Part shown: positions 1-10,204 of the stretch, one piece after another
Position numbering within the stretch: position 1 is the first letter of the stretch
How the letters are laid out: the number at the start of each line of letters is the position of its first letter
From: Piezodorus guildinii
Lineage: Eukaryota > Arthropoda > Insecta > Hemiptera > Pentatomidae
Direction: 5' to 3'
NCBI GenBank assembly: GCA_023052935.1
Contig: CM041298.1
Span: forward strand, 117,279,977 to 117,343,976
DNA: 64,000 nt
Made by a program: the position numbers and the translations under genes
Notes under the pieces: model-generated
The model's database searches: none
What the model saw: only the letters and a program-made list of their open reading frames with translations
What the model was told of the DNA's origin: nothing

Positions 1-209
1 CCTTTCATAAATCCCATCCAATCTGTTCGCAAAGCTCTCCTTGCTTTCTTAGAAACCCCATTTATCCCTTGATTCTTAATATATAGTTTATTAAATAAAT
101 ATAATGATTTCGTTAATCCCAAGTTGACAATTCATCGTCAATAGATTCACTCTTACAGTGGCATGCATTAAATTTTAATATATTAATTTAACGTCACTAT
201 TATATTACT

Positions 210-523
210 TACTGAAACCTATATGGACCTACGGACTTGAACTGTGGGGGACAGCTAAACATTCTAACATCAAACGCATCCAATCCTTCCAATCCAAAGT
301 CCTCCGAACAATAGTTAACGCTCCGTATTACGTCACCAACTGTACCCTACACCATGACCTTAATATTCCGTTTGTTTTAGACCTGGTACCATCCAAACTT
401 TCCAAATTTCATCAGAACCTTAGTCATCATCCTAACCCTCTAGCGCAATCCCTATCCAGCACCACCCATCCCTACAATCCTCCTCGAAGATTGAAACGGC
501 AGTGGCCACGAGACCTATTGTAA
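210..523 (+). pseudogene. Jockey-2 ORF2 C-terminal remnant
   Basis: This is the last ~100 codons of a Jockey-clade ORF2 (reverse-transcriptase polyprotein) plus its stop at 521-523. Readable motifs are KPIWTYGLELWGTAK, the RIQSFQSKVLRTIVNAPY block and a terminal RRLKRQWPRDLL, which are found at the same place in the near-complete Jockey-1 element at 29010-29323. The copy is 5'-truncated, as is usual for target-primed reverse transcription, so it lacks the endonuclease and the RT catalytic core and cannot work. Jockey-2 differs from Jockey-1 in sequence and 3' UTR, so it is a separate family. Other Jockey-2 copies lie at 10527-10990 and 30967-32115 (minus). Confidence 0.85.
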
Positions 524-991
524 ACATTCAAACTGGAGTTCTGACAATGGTCAGATCCTCCACTCATGTACGGTATGTTTGTGGCTACAGCGCCCTAACT
601 CAGCCTCCACTGGCTCAGACCAGTGATGCGGCTGAGATAGAGGCGCTGGGATCTCTTGGATTCCGCTTTTTCCTCCACTCGTGGAGGGAAAAGCGCTTGC
701 TGGGGTCCCTTTAGCAATTGTATGTGTTGTATATAGTTATGATTGTGTGTAAGATGTTTATTTATTTGCGAACTTTTTATTTATCTCAATAATAGGTTTT
801 TGTTTCGATTTGTTTTGTTTTTTATTTATTATTTTATTGTATATATATGAATTTATTTATGTTCTATTTTATATAATTTGACCATTATTATTATTTTCTG
901 TATATATAGTATGAATGTGGTCTCTTATCAATATTATTATTGTTCATTTTGTAACAAATTGTAATATATCTCAATAAAAACAAATGAATAA
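524..991 (+). mobile_element. Jockey-2 3' UTR and tail
   Basis: This is the 3' untranslated region of the 5'-truncated Jockey-2 insertion (whole insert 210-991). It ends in CTCAATAAAAACAAATGAAT, with an AATAAA signal and A-rich tail. The same 3' UTR, reverse-complemented, is at 30967-31400, and its final ~49 bases recur alone at 38832-38883. The 11-bp target-site duplication is at 199-209 and 992-1002. Confidence 0.85.
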
Positions 992-1235
992 ATTATATTA
1001 CTGTGCTTATCGGACGATGTTGGATCAATAAATTTGGCCTATCTAGGTTAAATTCAATAGGAATAATCAACAAGTACATAACAAGATCGGAACCACCATT
1101 ATACGTCCCCTCCGAAAGGTGACACAACTAACGATTTGTTACTCTCCTCTAAAAATGCTATAGTCATCTGCAGGGTTCAAACCTGCGACCTAGGTATATA
1201 TAATTGTTATACTGCACTACACCGCAGTGACCTTC

Positions 1236-1824
1236 TAAAGCATGCTATAAATTGTGCATTGATTTATTGACGAAATCATTCTTGTTAACCTATTTAAATC
1301 TGCCAGACCATGTCAGTCAACATTAAAATTTTTTTTTCAGTTATTCCTGATTTATTTATTAATTAAAAACCGAGACTAAAATATTTTTCTGGCTAATAAT
1401 CTTTGTTCCTTCTGAAGTTATTACTTTCACTAATTTTTACATGAATTATACAAGTATGAAAGGGAAAGTATGAAATCGTGAAAATGTGAGGTAGGTATTT
1501 TTAAAAATGAATTATATTATGTAGTTTCATATTAAATAAATCTAACAATAAGAATTATTATATACAGTAATATAGTATTTTTATGGCCTTTTCTTCTTTC
1601 CCAATTACATTTTACTGCTTTGTATACAAAATATAGTTTTTTGTATTTCTAAATACTAGAAGTGAGCCCATCACTTAATATTATTCATAATGTTATACTC
1701 TCCAGAGTTATGTTAAAGAGTTGCAACTCCTTAAAATGCACGATTGCAGAAAAGGGAACTTACACATTGCAGAACTTAGAAGAAAAAATAATAAGGGCTA
1801 AGAAAAAAAATAAATAAAAATAAT
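1236..1824. other. Unassigned AT-rich stretch
   Basis: No ORF of note, RNA gene or family match is visible. The sequence is AT-rich with short homopolymer runs. Confidence 0.5.
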
Positions 1825-2515
1825 AAAGCTTCCAACGGTATATAATACATCTATATTACTGATTAATTCGCTCACTTGTATGTTAAACCTTTTTTTATCA
1901 AAACTAATAAAATAATATATTCCATTTTTGCGAATCTACAATTATTAAATCTATAATACAATTACAATCTAAATTAAAATGTTCGTATGTTCAAAAACAC
2001 AAAAATTACATCTTCTTCCTTTATTTTGCAGGCTTGATCCCTCAATGGGTTGCCTGATCAAGTCAGAGCGTTCCTCCACTCCCCTCGATCTAACCAATCT
2101 TCCTCCTCAAGTCTTCCTCTCCTCCTTCTTCCTGGCTGTTCCCACAACAGAAGCCTCTTCGGCCATCTACGTTCTGGCATCCGTTGGCAGTGCCCATACT
2201 ACCGCAGCCTGCTCTTTCCGATCCTTTCCGAAACTCCTTCAATCACCCCTAGGCTGCTCCTATTGTCCTCATTTCTGATTTTATCTAGGCGGGTAATCCT
2301 AAGGTACTTTCTCCAGAAATCCATCTCCGCTGCTTGTATTTTGGAGTTGAGTACTGAGTTTAGAGTCCATGTTTTTGCGGCATAGCTTAGTCAGGGATCG
2401 ACAATACTCCTAAAAATGTGTTTTTTTTTTCTCCTTTGATATGACCGTGCTCCAGAGAACTGGGTGCAACATTCTAGTCACCCTTCTGGCCAGAGCAACT
2501 CTCCTTCTAGCGTCG

Positions 2516-4052
2516 CACAGTGGGTAATATGACCAATTTAGGTGGAAAAATTCTGAAACTTGTCTTTATTTAACCTTTGGGGTCCCAGATTACGGAAAAA
2601 AAGTATTTAAAAAAATTATAAAAACTAATTAATTTGTTGACACGATTAGCGAGCGCACCGTGTTCAAACATCAAATTTATTTGCTAAAATCTAAAACTCC
2701 ACTATATTTTACAATTGAAGTCCCAGAATACGGGGAAATAAATATAAAAAACAATATACAATACACAATATAAAATTATTATGACTCGGAGTGGCTAAAA
2801 TCTGCTTATAGAAGTATTTTATATGGTTTGAAAATTCTTAAAATTATAGGTTGTAAAATTTTTGATTCGTAGTGTAGTGTCTGGAAAAAAATGACGTATC
2901 ATCCAAAACGCAAAAACTCTTTGTAATATCTATAGACTAGAAGGATTGGTAAAACAAATCCTTGGGATAACTTGAGGGTTATATAGTTTTGCGTTATTGA
3001 ATAAGGGCGTAAATTTACAAATTTCTAAATCAACTCTACAGGTGAGATTGCAATTTATATTCAATAATAAGATTGGAAATATAATGTCTTACCTGTCTTA
3101 GCAATGCCCATTGTTAAATAAAAGCAAAAAGACTTTGCTCTAAATACACCTTGAACAGAATAAATTACCTTTGAATAAAAATAATCCCACTGCCGGTTAT
3201 TAGGCACTTGTGTGAACAGGCATGATTCATTCATTTACTATTTATTTGTAAACACGGTATCGTGGAAATATTAGTATAAATGGTCTTGCCAACTAATAAT
3301 AAAAATCTGGTGCGGGCAACACACGACTTTCACTTACCTCTATTTTTAAAATCAACAAAAGAATTTTCAAATACAGTTAGAGATAAAAATACGTGAAATT
3401 AATAAGGAATTAATCAAATTGAATATATATAGAAACATGTGTTTTATTAAAAAATCTATTATATTATTATCTTAAATAATCAGTTAGTTTTATGTTCTTT
3501 TTATCACTCTCCAATAACTTCTAAAAGCTTGTATATGAGATGATATTTTTTCTAAAATCTTTAGCTTTCCAACGGTATATCACTCATGTATATTACTGCT
3601 CTTATGTTCAAAAACGAAAAATTGCATTAAAAAAAATATTTTTTCTGTTTTCTCTTTAGTTGGGTATCGAATTGATTCAATTTATATATTTACCTGTTTT
3701 TCATCAGCGTTAACAAGATAGTCTAGTTATTATTATTGAAATCTACAAAATTAAAGGTACTTTAGGGGAAGAAAATTTAAAATATCGGCATTTAAGCCCT
3801 GTCAGACCATTTTTATCCAAATAAAACCTACATGATATTAAAGCCAGTTAAATTTTACATCGATATAGCGAGTTTAATCAAAATCGTCGGAACCGTTTTC
3901 GAGAAAATCGAAAAAAGGTGCAAAATGCATGGTAAAGTGCCTCTTCTGGTAAGCTCATTTTGATGAAAAAAGTTTTGTCACGTCTCGGGCGTTTAGTTGT
4001 CTTAAATATGAAATTTCAGTTTCATAGGACCTACCGTTTCGCCCGGGAGTTA

Positions 4053-4092
<40 letters not shown>

Positions 4093-4306
4093 ACACACAC
4101 TGACCTTTTTGCGGGACTTGGTTATTTGGACTCAGGGGACCCTAAAACGTGTATTTCCGTTGAAAACTGGAATTCGAAAATTTTCACGATTGCAATACTT
4201 CCCCTTACTATATATAGTAAGTGAAAGTAAAAATGTGAAGCACTGGAAAATTCTAAACTTTTAACTTGACTTTTGTCCACCTAAATCGGTGATTTAGCCC
4301 ACTGTG
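2516..4306. mobile_element. Non-autonomous Transib-like DNA transposon
   Basis: Terminal inverted repeats of 30 bp at 2516-2545 and 4277-4306 match at 25 of 30 positions by hand. Both begin CACAGTGGG, containing the heptamer CACAGTG. The flanks are a perfect 5-bp duplication CGTCG (2511-2515 and 4307-4311). Known for Transib: TIRs starting CACWATG or CACAGTG and 5-bp GC-rich CGNCG-type target duplications, the heptamer being shared with V(D)J recombination signals. No transposase is present. About 930 bp of the length is a later TH insertion, so the original element was about 860 bp. It sits inside the RTE-2 remnant. Confidence 0.8.
3301..4233 (+). mobile_element. TH repeat, full length (copy A)
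   Basis: This is the reference copy of the TH family. It has head AAAAATCTGGTGCGGGCAAC, subterminal ACTTTCACTTAC, AT-rich non-coding body, a CA microsatellite at 4051-4100, GACCTTTTTGCGGGACTTGG, and the 18-bp perfect palindrome CTTACTATATATAGTAAG followed by TGAAAGTAAAAA. No ORF of significance. The asymmetric ends, 3' hairpin, internal microsatellite and lack of an obvious target duplication resemble Helentron-associated elements. A MITE of another superfamily is the alternative. Confidence 0.85.
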
Positions 4307-4955
4307 CGTCGGGTTCCGAAGCACCATTCCTATCTATCGTTGACCCCAGGTATTTAAAGGAGTCTACCCTTTTACAAATGCTTCAATCAATCTGAAGATC
4401 CTCAGCCTCTTTGAAGTTTACCGGCAGGTACTCGGTCTTATCAAAATTTATTTGTTGACCCCACAGGCTGTATTTCCGTTTTCAGGGCTTTCAGTGCTTC
4501 TTCCAGGCCATCTCTACTATATGAGACCACTGCTTGGTCGTCTGCAATGAAAAGGGAGAAAAGCATATGTCCGTTGATATCATTGCCATTTCTTTACCAT
4601 TTCGCGTTCCATTCCTTTACTGCCTGTTGTAAATAAATTTTAAACATACTTTATACGTTGGGGACATACTGTATCCCTGCTTAAGACCCTTTGATGCGGA
4701 AAAAGGCTCAGAAAAATATAAGCCAAGCTTCGTCTTCTCCATACAAAATTACATTAATTTAAAAAAATATGTTTGGTCATTTATCCTTTATATGGATATC
4801 GAACTCGTTCAAATCATATAATTATCCCTTATTTATCAATAATAACAATGTGATATAATTAATTTTTTAAATCTACAAAACTAAATTTACTTTAGAGAAA
4901 GAATTTAAGCCATGTCTCTAGCTATTTCAGTCAGACTAAAACCTAAACGATAGAT

Positions 4956-5767
4956 CATTAGAGTTATTTATTTATTTATTTACACAGATTCTATCTAGGT
5001 TTTCCTGAATATCGTAGATTTAAGCGAATATGATGATGATAAGACACAAAAAATACCTATTCTGGTCGCCTCCTAAATTATTTTTCCTTTCATCCCTAAA
5101 CACCAGAATAACCGCGTTGCCAAAAACCTCAAACACACTTTCTGACCCACAATTTTACAATGGCAATATAATTCGACTCCAAAAAATCCTAAAATCCAAC
5201 AATTCTCTGACCACCTAATTAAAAACCTTATTAAAACTTCTTCTAATCCTCACTCCGCCCAACTCTCACTCTCCACAACCCGTCATAATTCCCCAAGTAC
5301 AGATCGATTCCATAGCTTCTTCCATCCCCTCTTAGTTTTAAAACATGACAGCAAATTAAGGAATTTATACTCAAAACTAGAACATCCAATCCTTTTTTCT
5401 ACAAGAATCAAATTTAGTTTATCGCATTTCCTGCTCATCCCCAAATTGCAATTCCTGTTACATAGATTTTGATAATCCTGAAATCGTAGACGCCGTACCT
5501 AATTACGAAGCTATACACATCCATATGGAAAATGATCGAGTACCGTCAACCATAAACCAAAGAAATAATCTCTTTCTCATATGCCAACATATTTCGCCTT
5601 CTCAAGTTGTAACTTTCTTATTTTATTGTATAATTTTTTTAATACTTGCTTGCATAATTTATTTACTGTATATTTTTCTTTTCGTTTATAATTTTTTTTA
5701 AACCAAAAAACTATAGTAACTTTTTTCCTTTAATACATTCTTCTCCTAACAGATATAAACACAACAA
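4956..5767. other. Unassigned stretch
   Basis: Mostly C-rich/T-poor sequence around 5050-5560 without an ORF longer than about 60 codons, then AT-rich sequence. It could be a decayed coding strand of an element, but I recognise no motif. Confidence 0.4.
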
Positions 5768-5842
5768 AAAAAAACTCACACACACACACACATACATATA
5801 TATATATACATATATATGTATATATATAATATATATATATAT

Positions 5843-5871
<29 letters not shown>
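5768..5871. repeat. CA/TA microsatellite
   Basis: A short CA run followed by interrupted AT dinucleotide repeats. It adjoins the poly-T side of the minus-strand SINE-C copy. Confidence 0.9.
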
Positions 5872-5881
<10 letters not shown>

Positions 5882-6162
5882 TTTTTCCAGTGGCGCGACA
5901 GGCCGTGCAGGCCCTGGGCCTAGCGGTGTAATCTCCTCGGAGATTAAAATCGCGTTTCTCGATGCAATTTATAGGGTAGGGTCATCATTCCCTACGCCTA
6001 ATTTTGTGAGTGGCCACCATTTGGCTGACGGTCTCACATACCCGGGGGAGAGGCTGTGAGTGAATCCCCATTTAATTAAAAGCCCCGCCGGGACTGGGAT
6101 TCGAACTGACAACTTTAGCATGAGAGACTAGCGCGCTAGCCACTCAGCCACTGGCTGGCTCC

Positions 6163-6163
<1 letters not shown>
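5872..6163 (-). repeat. SINE-C, near full length
   Basis: A tRNA-derived SINE on the minus strand: 5' end at 6163 (GAGCCAGCCAGTGGCTGAGT), box A with GGCTAGCGCGC, box B AGTTCGAATCCC near 6090-6100, then a conserved tRNA-unrelated body and an A-rich tail read as poly-T at 5872-5886. Both flanks are AT microsatellite, so the insertion split or seeded an AT tract. Other copies are at 16845-17090 and 17655-17795. Confidence 0.85.
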
Positions 6164-6239
<76 letters not shown>

Positions 6240-6241
6240 TA

Positions 6242-6294
<53 letters not shown>
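6164..6294. repeat. AT microsatellite followed by poly-T
   Basis: About 95 bases of AT dinucleotides followed by a ~37-base T run. Confidence 0.95.
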
Positions 6295-6295
<1 letters not shown>

Positions 6296-7075
6296 TATCA
6301 CTGCATTTATTTATAATGACTGACTCATTTTAACAGCCGACTTTAAATCCTCATTATTTTCCTACAAATAGGCTTATAAATATGATATACGCATTGCTCT
6401 CACCTTATCTACCCTATCTCACAATTTTCTAAGATATTTAAAGTCGTTAATTCGCTCTATTGGAGGAACTGAGCCATCGAAATACGAAGAAAAGTATCTA
6501 AAAGTCCATTTAATGTTAGTGAGATTGAAAAAGCCTGTTAGATCTCATGATCCACGTTCCTAATTTATCATGGCATCCTTTTTCCTTATTTTCAAGGCCC
6601 CACCTAATTAAGAGTTTTCTCGGGAAACAAAACCTAATCCCTCTCCGGTCTTCTCATGGATGCGTCATGAATTGGGATTCGTCCGGCTTTTGTCCGTTTT
6701 CTAAACTAATTCGCTCTTTGAGTAGCGGAGAAAGCAGAGAACGGATCCAAGAAATGGTTTTCATCATCTGTGCTTATTTGTGAAATGTTAAAAGAAAAAA
6801 TATATAATCCCAAAAGGACTTCGTTTGTATAAATTAAGGGATTATTTAGTGTAGTTGATTTAAGGTCCTATCTCATCAAAGAATAATTTATTCCTATTTC
6901 TCATTTTGTTTTAATTACTACCTGCTTTATTCGGATTATTTATTGAAAAATTAAGTTGTATTGACAATTATAAACAGCAATTATAAAACATCAAGAATGC
7001 AATTGATTTTTAACCAAACAATTTAGACAAAAAGATATAGTCGACTGTAGAAATTATTATACGCGAAACAGTCTT
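6295..7075. other. Unassigned stretch
   Basis: It contains one 78-codon plus-strand ORF (6547-6783) with no motif that I recognise and no start context worth defending. No repeat family from this window matches here. This may be unique DNA. Confidence 0.4.
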
Positions 7076-7089
7076 TTTTTAAATATTTT

Positions 7090-7145
7090 AATATTTCCGA
7101 CGTTTCGGCTCAAGCTTGTGAGCCATCATCGGGGCCATAAACATC
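7090..7145 (-). ncRNA. Degraded hammerhead-like motif (Penelope/retrozyme relic)
   Basis: Minus-strand reading gives CCGATGA (one change from the CUGAUGA core), a 5-bp stem II (GGCTC/GAGCC), then GAAAC directly followed by GTC. The stem III region is the palindrome ACGT. No surrounding element body is recognised. Probably an inactive relic of a Penelope-like element or retrozyme. Confidence 0.5.
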
Positions 7146-7254
7146 ACAACAAAAGAGATACACATTTATGTGATAATGAAAATACTTTTAATGTTGTGAC
7201 AATGATACTATTTAATTTCATTTATTTCATAAGATTTATGTCGGTATATTTTCT

Positions 7255-8144
7255 GTTTTTATAATTTCACTTACTATATATAGTAAGGGGAAGTATTGCG
7301 ATCGTGAAAATTTTCGAATTCCAGTTTTAGAAAATTTTGAAATACACGTTTTAGGAAATAACCAAGTCCCGCAAAAAGGTCTGTGTGTGTGTGGTAACTC
7401 CCGGCCGAAACGGTAAGCTCTATGAAACTGAAATTTCATATTTAAGACAACTAAACGCCCGAGACGTGACAAAACTTTTTTCATCAAAATGAGCTTACCA
7501 GAAGAGGCACTTTACCATGCATTTTGCACCTTTTTTCGATTTTCTCGAAAACGGTTCCGACGATTTTGATTAAACTCGCTATATCGATGTAAAATTTAAC
7601 TGGCTTTAATACTATGTAGGTTTCATTTGGACAAAAATGGTTCTACAGGGCTTAAATGCCGATATTTTAAATTTTCTTCTCCTAAAATACCTTTAATTTT
7701 GTAGATTCAATAAAAATAACTATATTATCTTGTTAACGCTGATGAAAAACAGGTAAATATACAAATTGAATAAATTCGATACCCGACTAAAGGAGAAAAC
7801 AGAAATAATATTTTTTTAATGCAATTTTTCGTTTTTGAACATAAGAGCAGTAATATACATGTATGATATACCGTTGGAAAGCTAAAGATTTTAGAAAAAA
7901 TATAATCTCATACACAAGCTTTTAATGTTAATAGAGAGTGATGAAATGGACATAAAACAAACTGATTATTTTAGATAAGAATATAATAGATTTTATAATA
8001 AAACACATGTTTCTATATAAATTCAATTTAATTAATTGCTTAATAGTTACACGTATTTTTACCTCTGACTGTTTTTGAAAATTTTTTTATTGATTTTAAA
8101 AATGGAGGTAAGTGAAAGTCGTGTGTTGCCCGCACCAGATTTTT
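7255..8144 (-). mobile_element. TH repeat, full length (copy B)
   Basis: Minus orientation: tail palindrome near 7270-7287, short GT tract at the microsatellite position (7383-7392), head ending GCACCAGATTTTT at 8144. Closely similar to copy A throughout. Confidence 0.9.
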
Positions 8145-8254
8145 AAAAAAAGACTGACCCCGACTTTTTTCGCCTATAATAGAGAAAAAAAAATCAAAGA
8201 AATAACGTTTCAAATACTATTCCGATAAAGTAATAGCAAATAAAATTATTTTTT

Positions 8255-8485
8255 AAACAAAAAAATCTAGTGCACACACCACGTTTCGCCGTTACTCAAA
8301 TTTAAAAATTTTTAAATACAGAGATGTTAGATAAGAATTAATTGCATTGAGTTTCGATAGAAACATGTGTTTTATTAAATAATCTATTATATTATTATCT
8401 ACAAGAATCAGTTTGTTTTATCAGCATCACTATTCATTAACTTTTACAATTTTGTTAATAATATAATATTTTTTCTATTACAACC
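8255..8485 (+). mobile_element. TH repeat, 3'-truncated head fragment
   Basis: Starts AAAAAAATCTAGTGCACACA and follows the TH head for about 220 bp, through the block around 8385-8400, then loses similarity. More diverged than copies A and B. Confidence 0.7.
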
Positions 8486-8535
8486 ATAACCAATATTTTC
8501 GCCGTTCATGTTTGGATTTCAGTAGACTGTCTTTC

Positions 8536-8770
8536 TTTAAAAGAGAGATAGATAGATAGAAGATAGAAAAGTCTGTTTATTTTTCAAAATTACAGCAAAT
8601 ATAGAATAAACAAATAAAAAATAAACAATTTACAAATTAGAAAATATCATAATAAAAATCAGACACACTACATGGTCTATTGACCGTCCGTGGAGTCTGT
8701 GTTTATTGACAAAATTAACCTTTAATCAATCAATATAAATAATTAATAACAAAATAAGAAATAAACACTT
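8536..8770 (-). mobile_element. 3' UTR and tail of an internally deleted non-LTR element
   Basis: Read on the minus strand, this follows the endonuclease remnant with a non-coding 3' region, AATAAA-type signals near 8600-8640 and a TATC/CTAT microsatellite tail at 8546-8572, a common 3' terminus of several non-LTR clades. It implies that the RT-coding part was deleted internally. Confidence 0.55.
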
Positions 8771-8780
8771 CGAATGTTAT

Positions 8781-9445
8781 TTATGTACTAAAATAATCTA
8801 TTACAGAATTCGCAGTAACTTCCAAGTATGTAATATCTCCTTTTATATCATTCTTTACACGGCCATTTATAATAACTAAATTAAAATCGTAACAAAGCTC
8901 TAATATTTTTTTCCCATTGACATCTAAATGAGTCTCTAGAATTTCTATAAAAACATTCAATATTGGTATCAAAATCTATATATTTGTTTGACAACAACAA
9001 TCAACAAATATGTTGATCTGATACTCTACTATTAAAATCCCCGACCAAACAAACATTTAAACTATTTACCTCATAAAGGAATTCTAATAAGCTTTTGTAA
9101 TCTCTTTCCCAGCTGTTACAGTTAAAATACACTGGCAAAACATAAACATCAAAGTTATATAAACCTAACATTACTAAATGTTTTTTTGAGATTTCACTGA
9201 ACATAATATCATTTTTAAAATGTTTTTTTTTTTTTTTTAATTTACACCAGATAAACTGCCGCCTGAGAACTACTTTCTAATAGCAGGCACCCATATTACA
9301 TAAAAATCTTTAAATAAATGTGCATACCTTGACTCATCCTTATTGTCTCAAATAAAAAAAATACATCAAACTTTTTAATATATTGAAAAAACTTAAAATT
9401 ATCTTTTTTACTTTGCATGACACAAATATTATATACTAAAATTTT
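8781..9445 (-). pseudogene. Non-LTR endonuclease (EEP) domain remnant
   Basis: Minus-strand pieces of an apurinic-like endonuclease domain occur in the correct order. The N-terminal strand is KILVYNI with a downstream FFLFET (near 9440-9340), then VLPVYFN and CLVGDFNSR (9001-9204, the GDFN catalytic-site motif), then LELCYDFNLVIINGR and SVIDYF (8781-8972). Premature stops and frameshifts separate them. The domain nicks target DNA in target-primed reverse transcription. No RT domain follows; the 3' UTR begins directly after it. Clade uncertain (CR1/L2-like rather than Jockey by eye). Confidence 0.75.
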
Positions 9446-9685
9446 CACCGATTGTAATTTCGAGGAATTCCCAAAAATATTTCCTTGATGTGAAGAAATT
9501 TTGTCCTTAAACTTTGATATAATACCAGTTGATTTTAATTTGTGTGGAGTTTTTTCAATATGATGGTATTCTGGCGCGAAAACGAAATGCTTCTAGTTTT
9601 TCTTTAGCTTTTCTTATATCAGGATTTTCATTTTCAACATCCAGCAGTATATTTTCTTCAGTGAATTTTTGATTTTCTGGTGAAC

Positions 9686-10198
9686 TTAAAATTGTTTGCA
9701 TCTCATCAAGTGTATATAGAGTCCCTTTAAATTTAATCTTATTTTTATTATACCAGATTTTTCATCTATTTTTCGAACTTTTATCAAAGCTTCATGTAAT
9801 TTTTTTCTTCTCTTTCTATCCAGGAAGGTGCTGTCGTGGGTAATAGAGTAATTAAAATCCCTCAGTTTTTCCCTCTTCTCAAAAAGACTCATTTTGTCCC
9901 TATGGCTAACGAATGAGACGAGAATAGGCCTGGGGGCCTCACCTCTTCCTAGCCTCCTGCAATAGGCCACGTCTTTCACTGTTAACTTAGCCTCGGTTCT
10001 ATTAAATAAATTTTGTAGCGTTTCATAGACGTCTTCAAACTGATCTCTATGAGGTTCAGGAACTTTGTAAATTATGCTATTATTTTTAATCAATTCTCTT
10101 CTGAGGTTATTAATTACCTCCTCCTGCATCTGTACTTTCTGTTCTAAAAGGGCTTGCTTAGCTTTGCTTGCTTGAAGTTCCTCAAAGATTTGTGACAT
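9686..10198 (-). CDS. Non-LTR retrotransposon ORF1 protein (coiled coil plus RNA-binding-like region)
   Basis: A 170-codon ORF is open from MSQIFEELQAS to its stop. Residues 5-40 form a heptad-like coiled coil rich in Leu, Glu, Lys and Gln. Residues 45-150 contain the pattern NSIIYKVPEP, VAYCRRLGRG, RPILVSFVSHRDK and FLDRKRRKKLHEA, typical of ORF1 proteins with an RRM-like fold in non-LTR elements and related short insect proteins. Such proteins coat the element RNA as trimers. It lies upstream, on the same strand, of the endonuclease remnant, giving ORF1 - endonuclease - 3' UTR with no RT. The open frame, beside a broken endonuclease, could reflect recent insertion or chance. No host role is claimed. 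Confidence 0.7.
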   Translation of the reverse strand: MSQIFEELQASKAKQALLEQKVQMQEEVINNLRRELIKNNSIIYKVPEPHRDQFEDVYETLQNLFNRTEAKLTVKDVAYCRRLGRGEAPRPILVSFVSHRDKMSLFEKREKLRDFNYSITHDSTFLDRKRRKKLHEALIKVRKIDEKSGIIKIRLNLKGLYIHLMRCKQF

Positions 10199-10204
10199 TC
10201 TCTT

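Larger units (their letters stand above)
178..1235 (-). repeat. SINE-B copy, split by a Jockey-2 insertion
   Basis: A diverged tRNA-derived SINE lies on the minus strand. Its 3' end is at about 178-209 (AACGTCAC motif) and its body resumes at 1003-1235 with CTTATCGGACGATG, the ACGTCCC segment and a degraded box-B region near 1175. It matches other SINE-B copies at 13213, 17876, 37119 and 53766. The two halves are parted by the Jockey-2 fragment at 210-991, flanked by an 11-bp duplication ATTATATTACT (199-209 and 992-1002). Confidence 0.75.
2012..4744 (-). pseudogene. RTE-2 reverse-transcriptase remnant, split by a Transib-like element
   Basis: Minus-strand coding remnant of an RTE-like non-LTR retrotransposon. 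From 4744 downward one reads, across frameshifts, an LKQGYSMSP-like RT box, an ADDQAVVSYSRDGLEEALK segment (RT motif C region) and FKYLGSTIDRNG. After the interruption at 2516-4306 the frame resumes with RRVALARRVTRML and then KIRNEDNRSSLGV-like C-terminal sequence to about 2035. Frameshifts and the 1.8-kb insertion make it dead. The order matches the RTE copy at 43321-45136 but the sequence is clearly a different family. A 10-bp flanking repeat (2002-2011, 4745-4754) suggests retroposition into a TH repeat. Confidence 0.75.
1825..4955 (+). repeat. Old TH repeat fragment, split by RTE-2
   Basis: Internal TH-repeat sequence is recognisable at 1825-1860 (AGCTTCCAACGGTATATAAT), 1979-2011 and 4745-4955 (ATCTACAAAACTAAATTTAC and following). 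An unrelated ~118-bp insert lies at 1861-1978. The RTE-2 fragment at 2012-4744 interrupts it, flanked by AAAATTACAT at 2002-2011 and 4745-4754. This copy is the oldest layer of the nest. Confidence 0.65.

Noticed and set aside
1979..2385. Two overlapping plus-strand ORFs of about 100 codons
   Set aside because: Antisense of the RTE-2 reverse-transcriptase remnant, which explains the composition.
4047..4100. CRISPR-like array or satellite
   Set aside because: A simple CA microsatellite inside a eukaryotic transposon; no spacers.
6547..6783. Possible small host gene (78 codons)
   Set aside because: No recognisable domain, no supported start context, and an ORF of this length is expected by chance.
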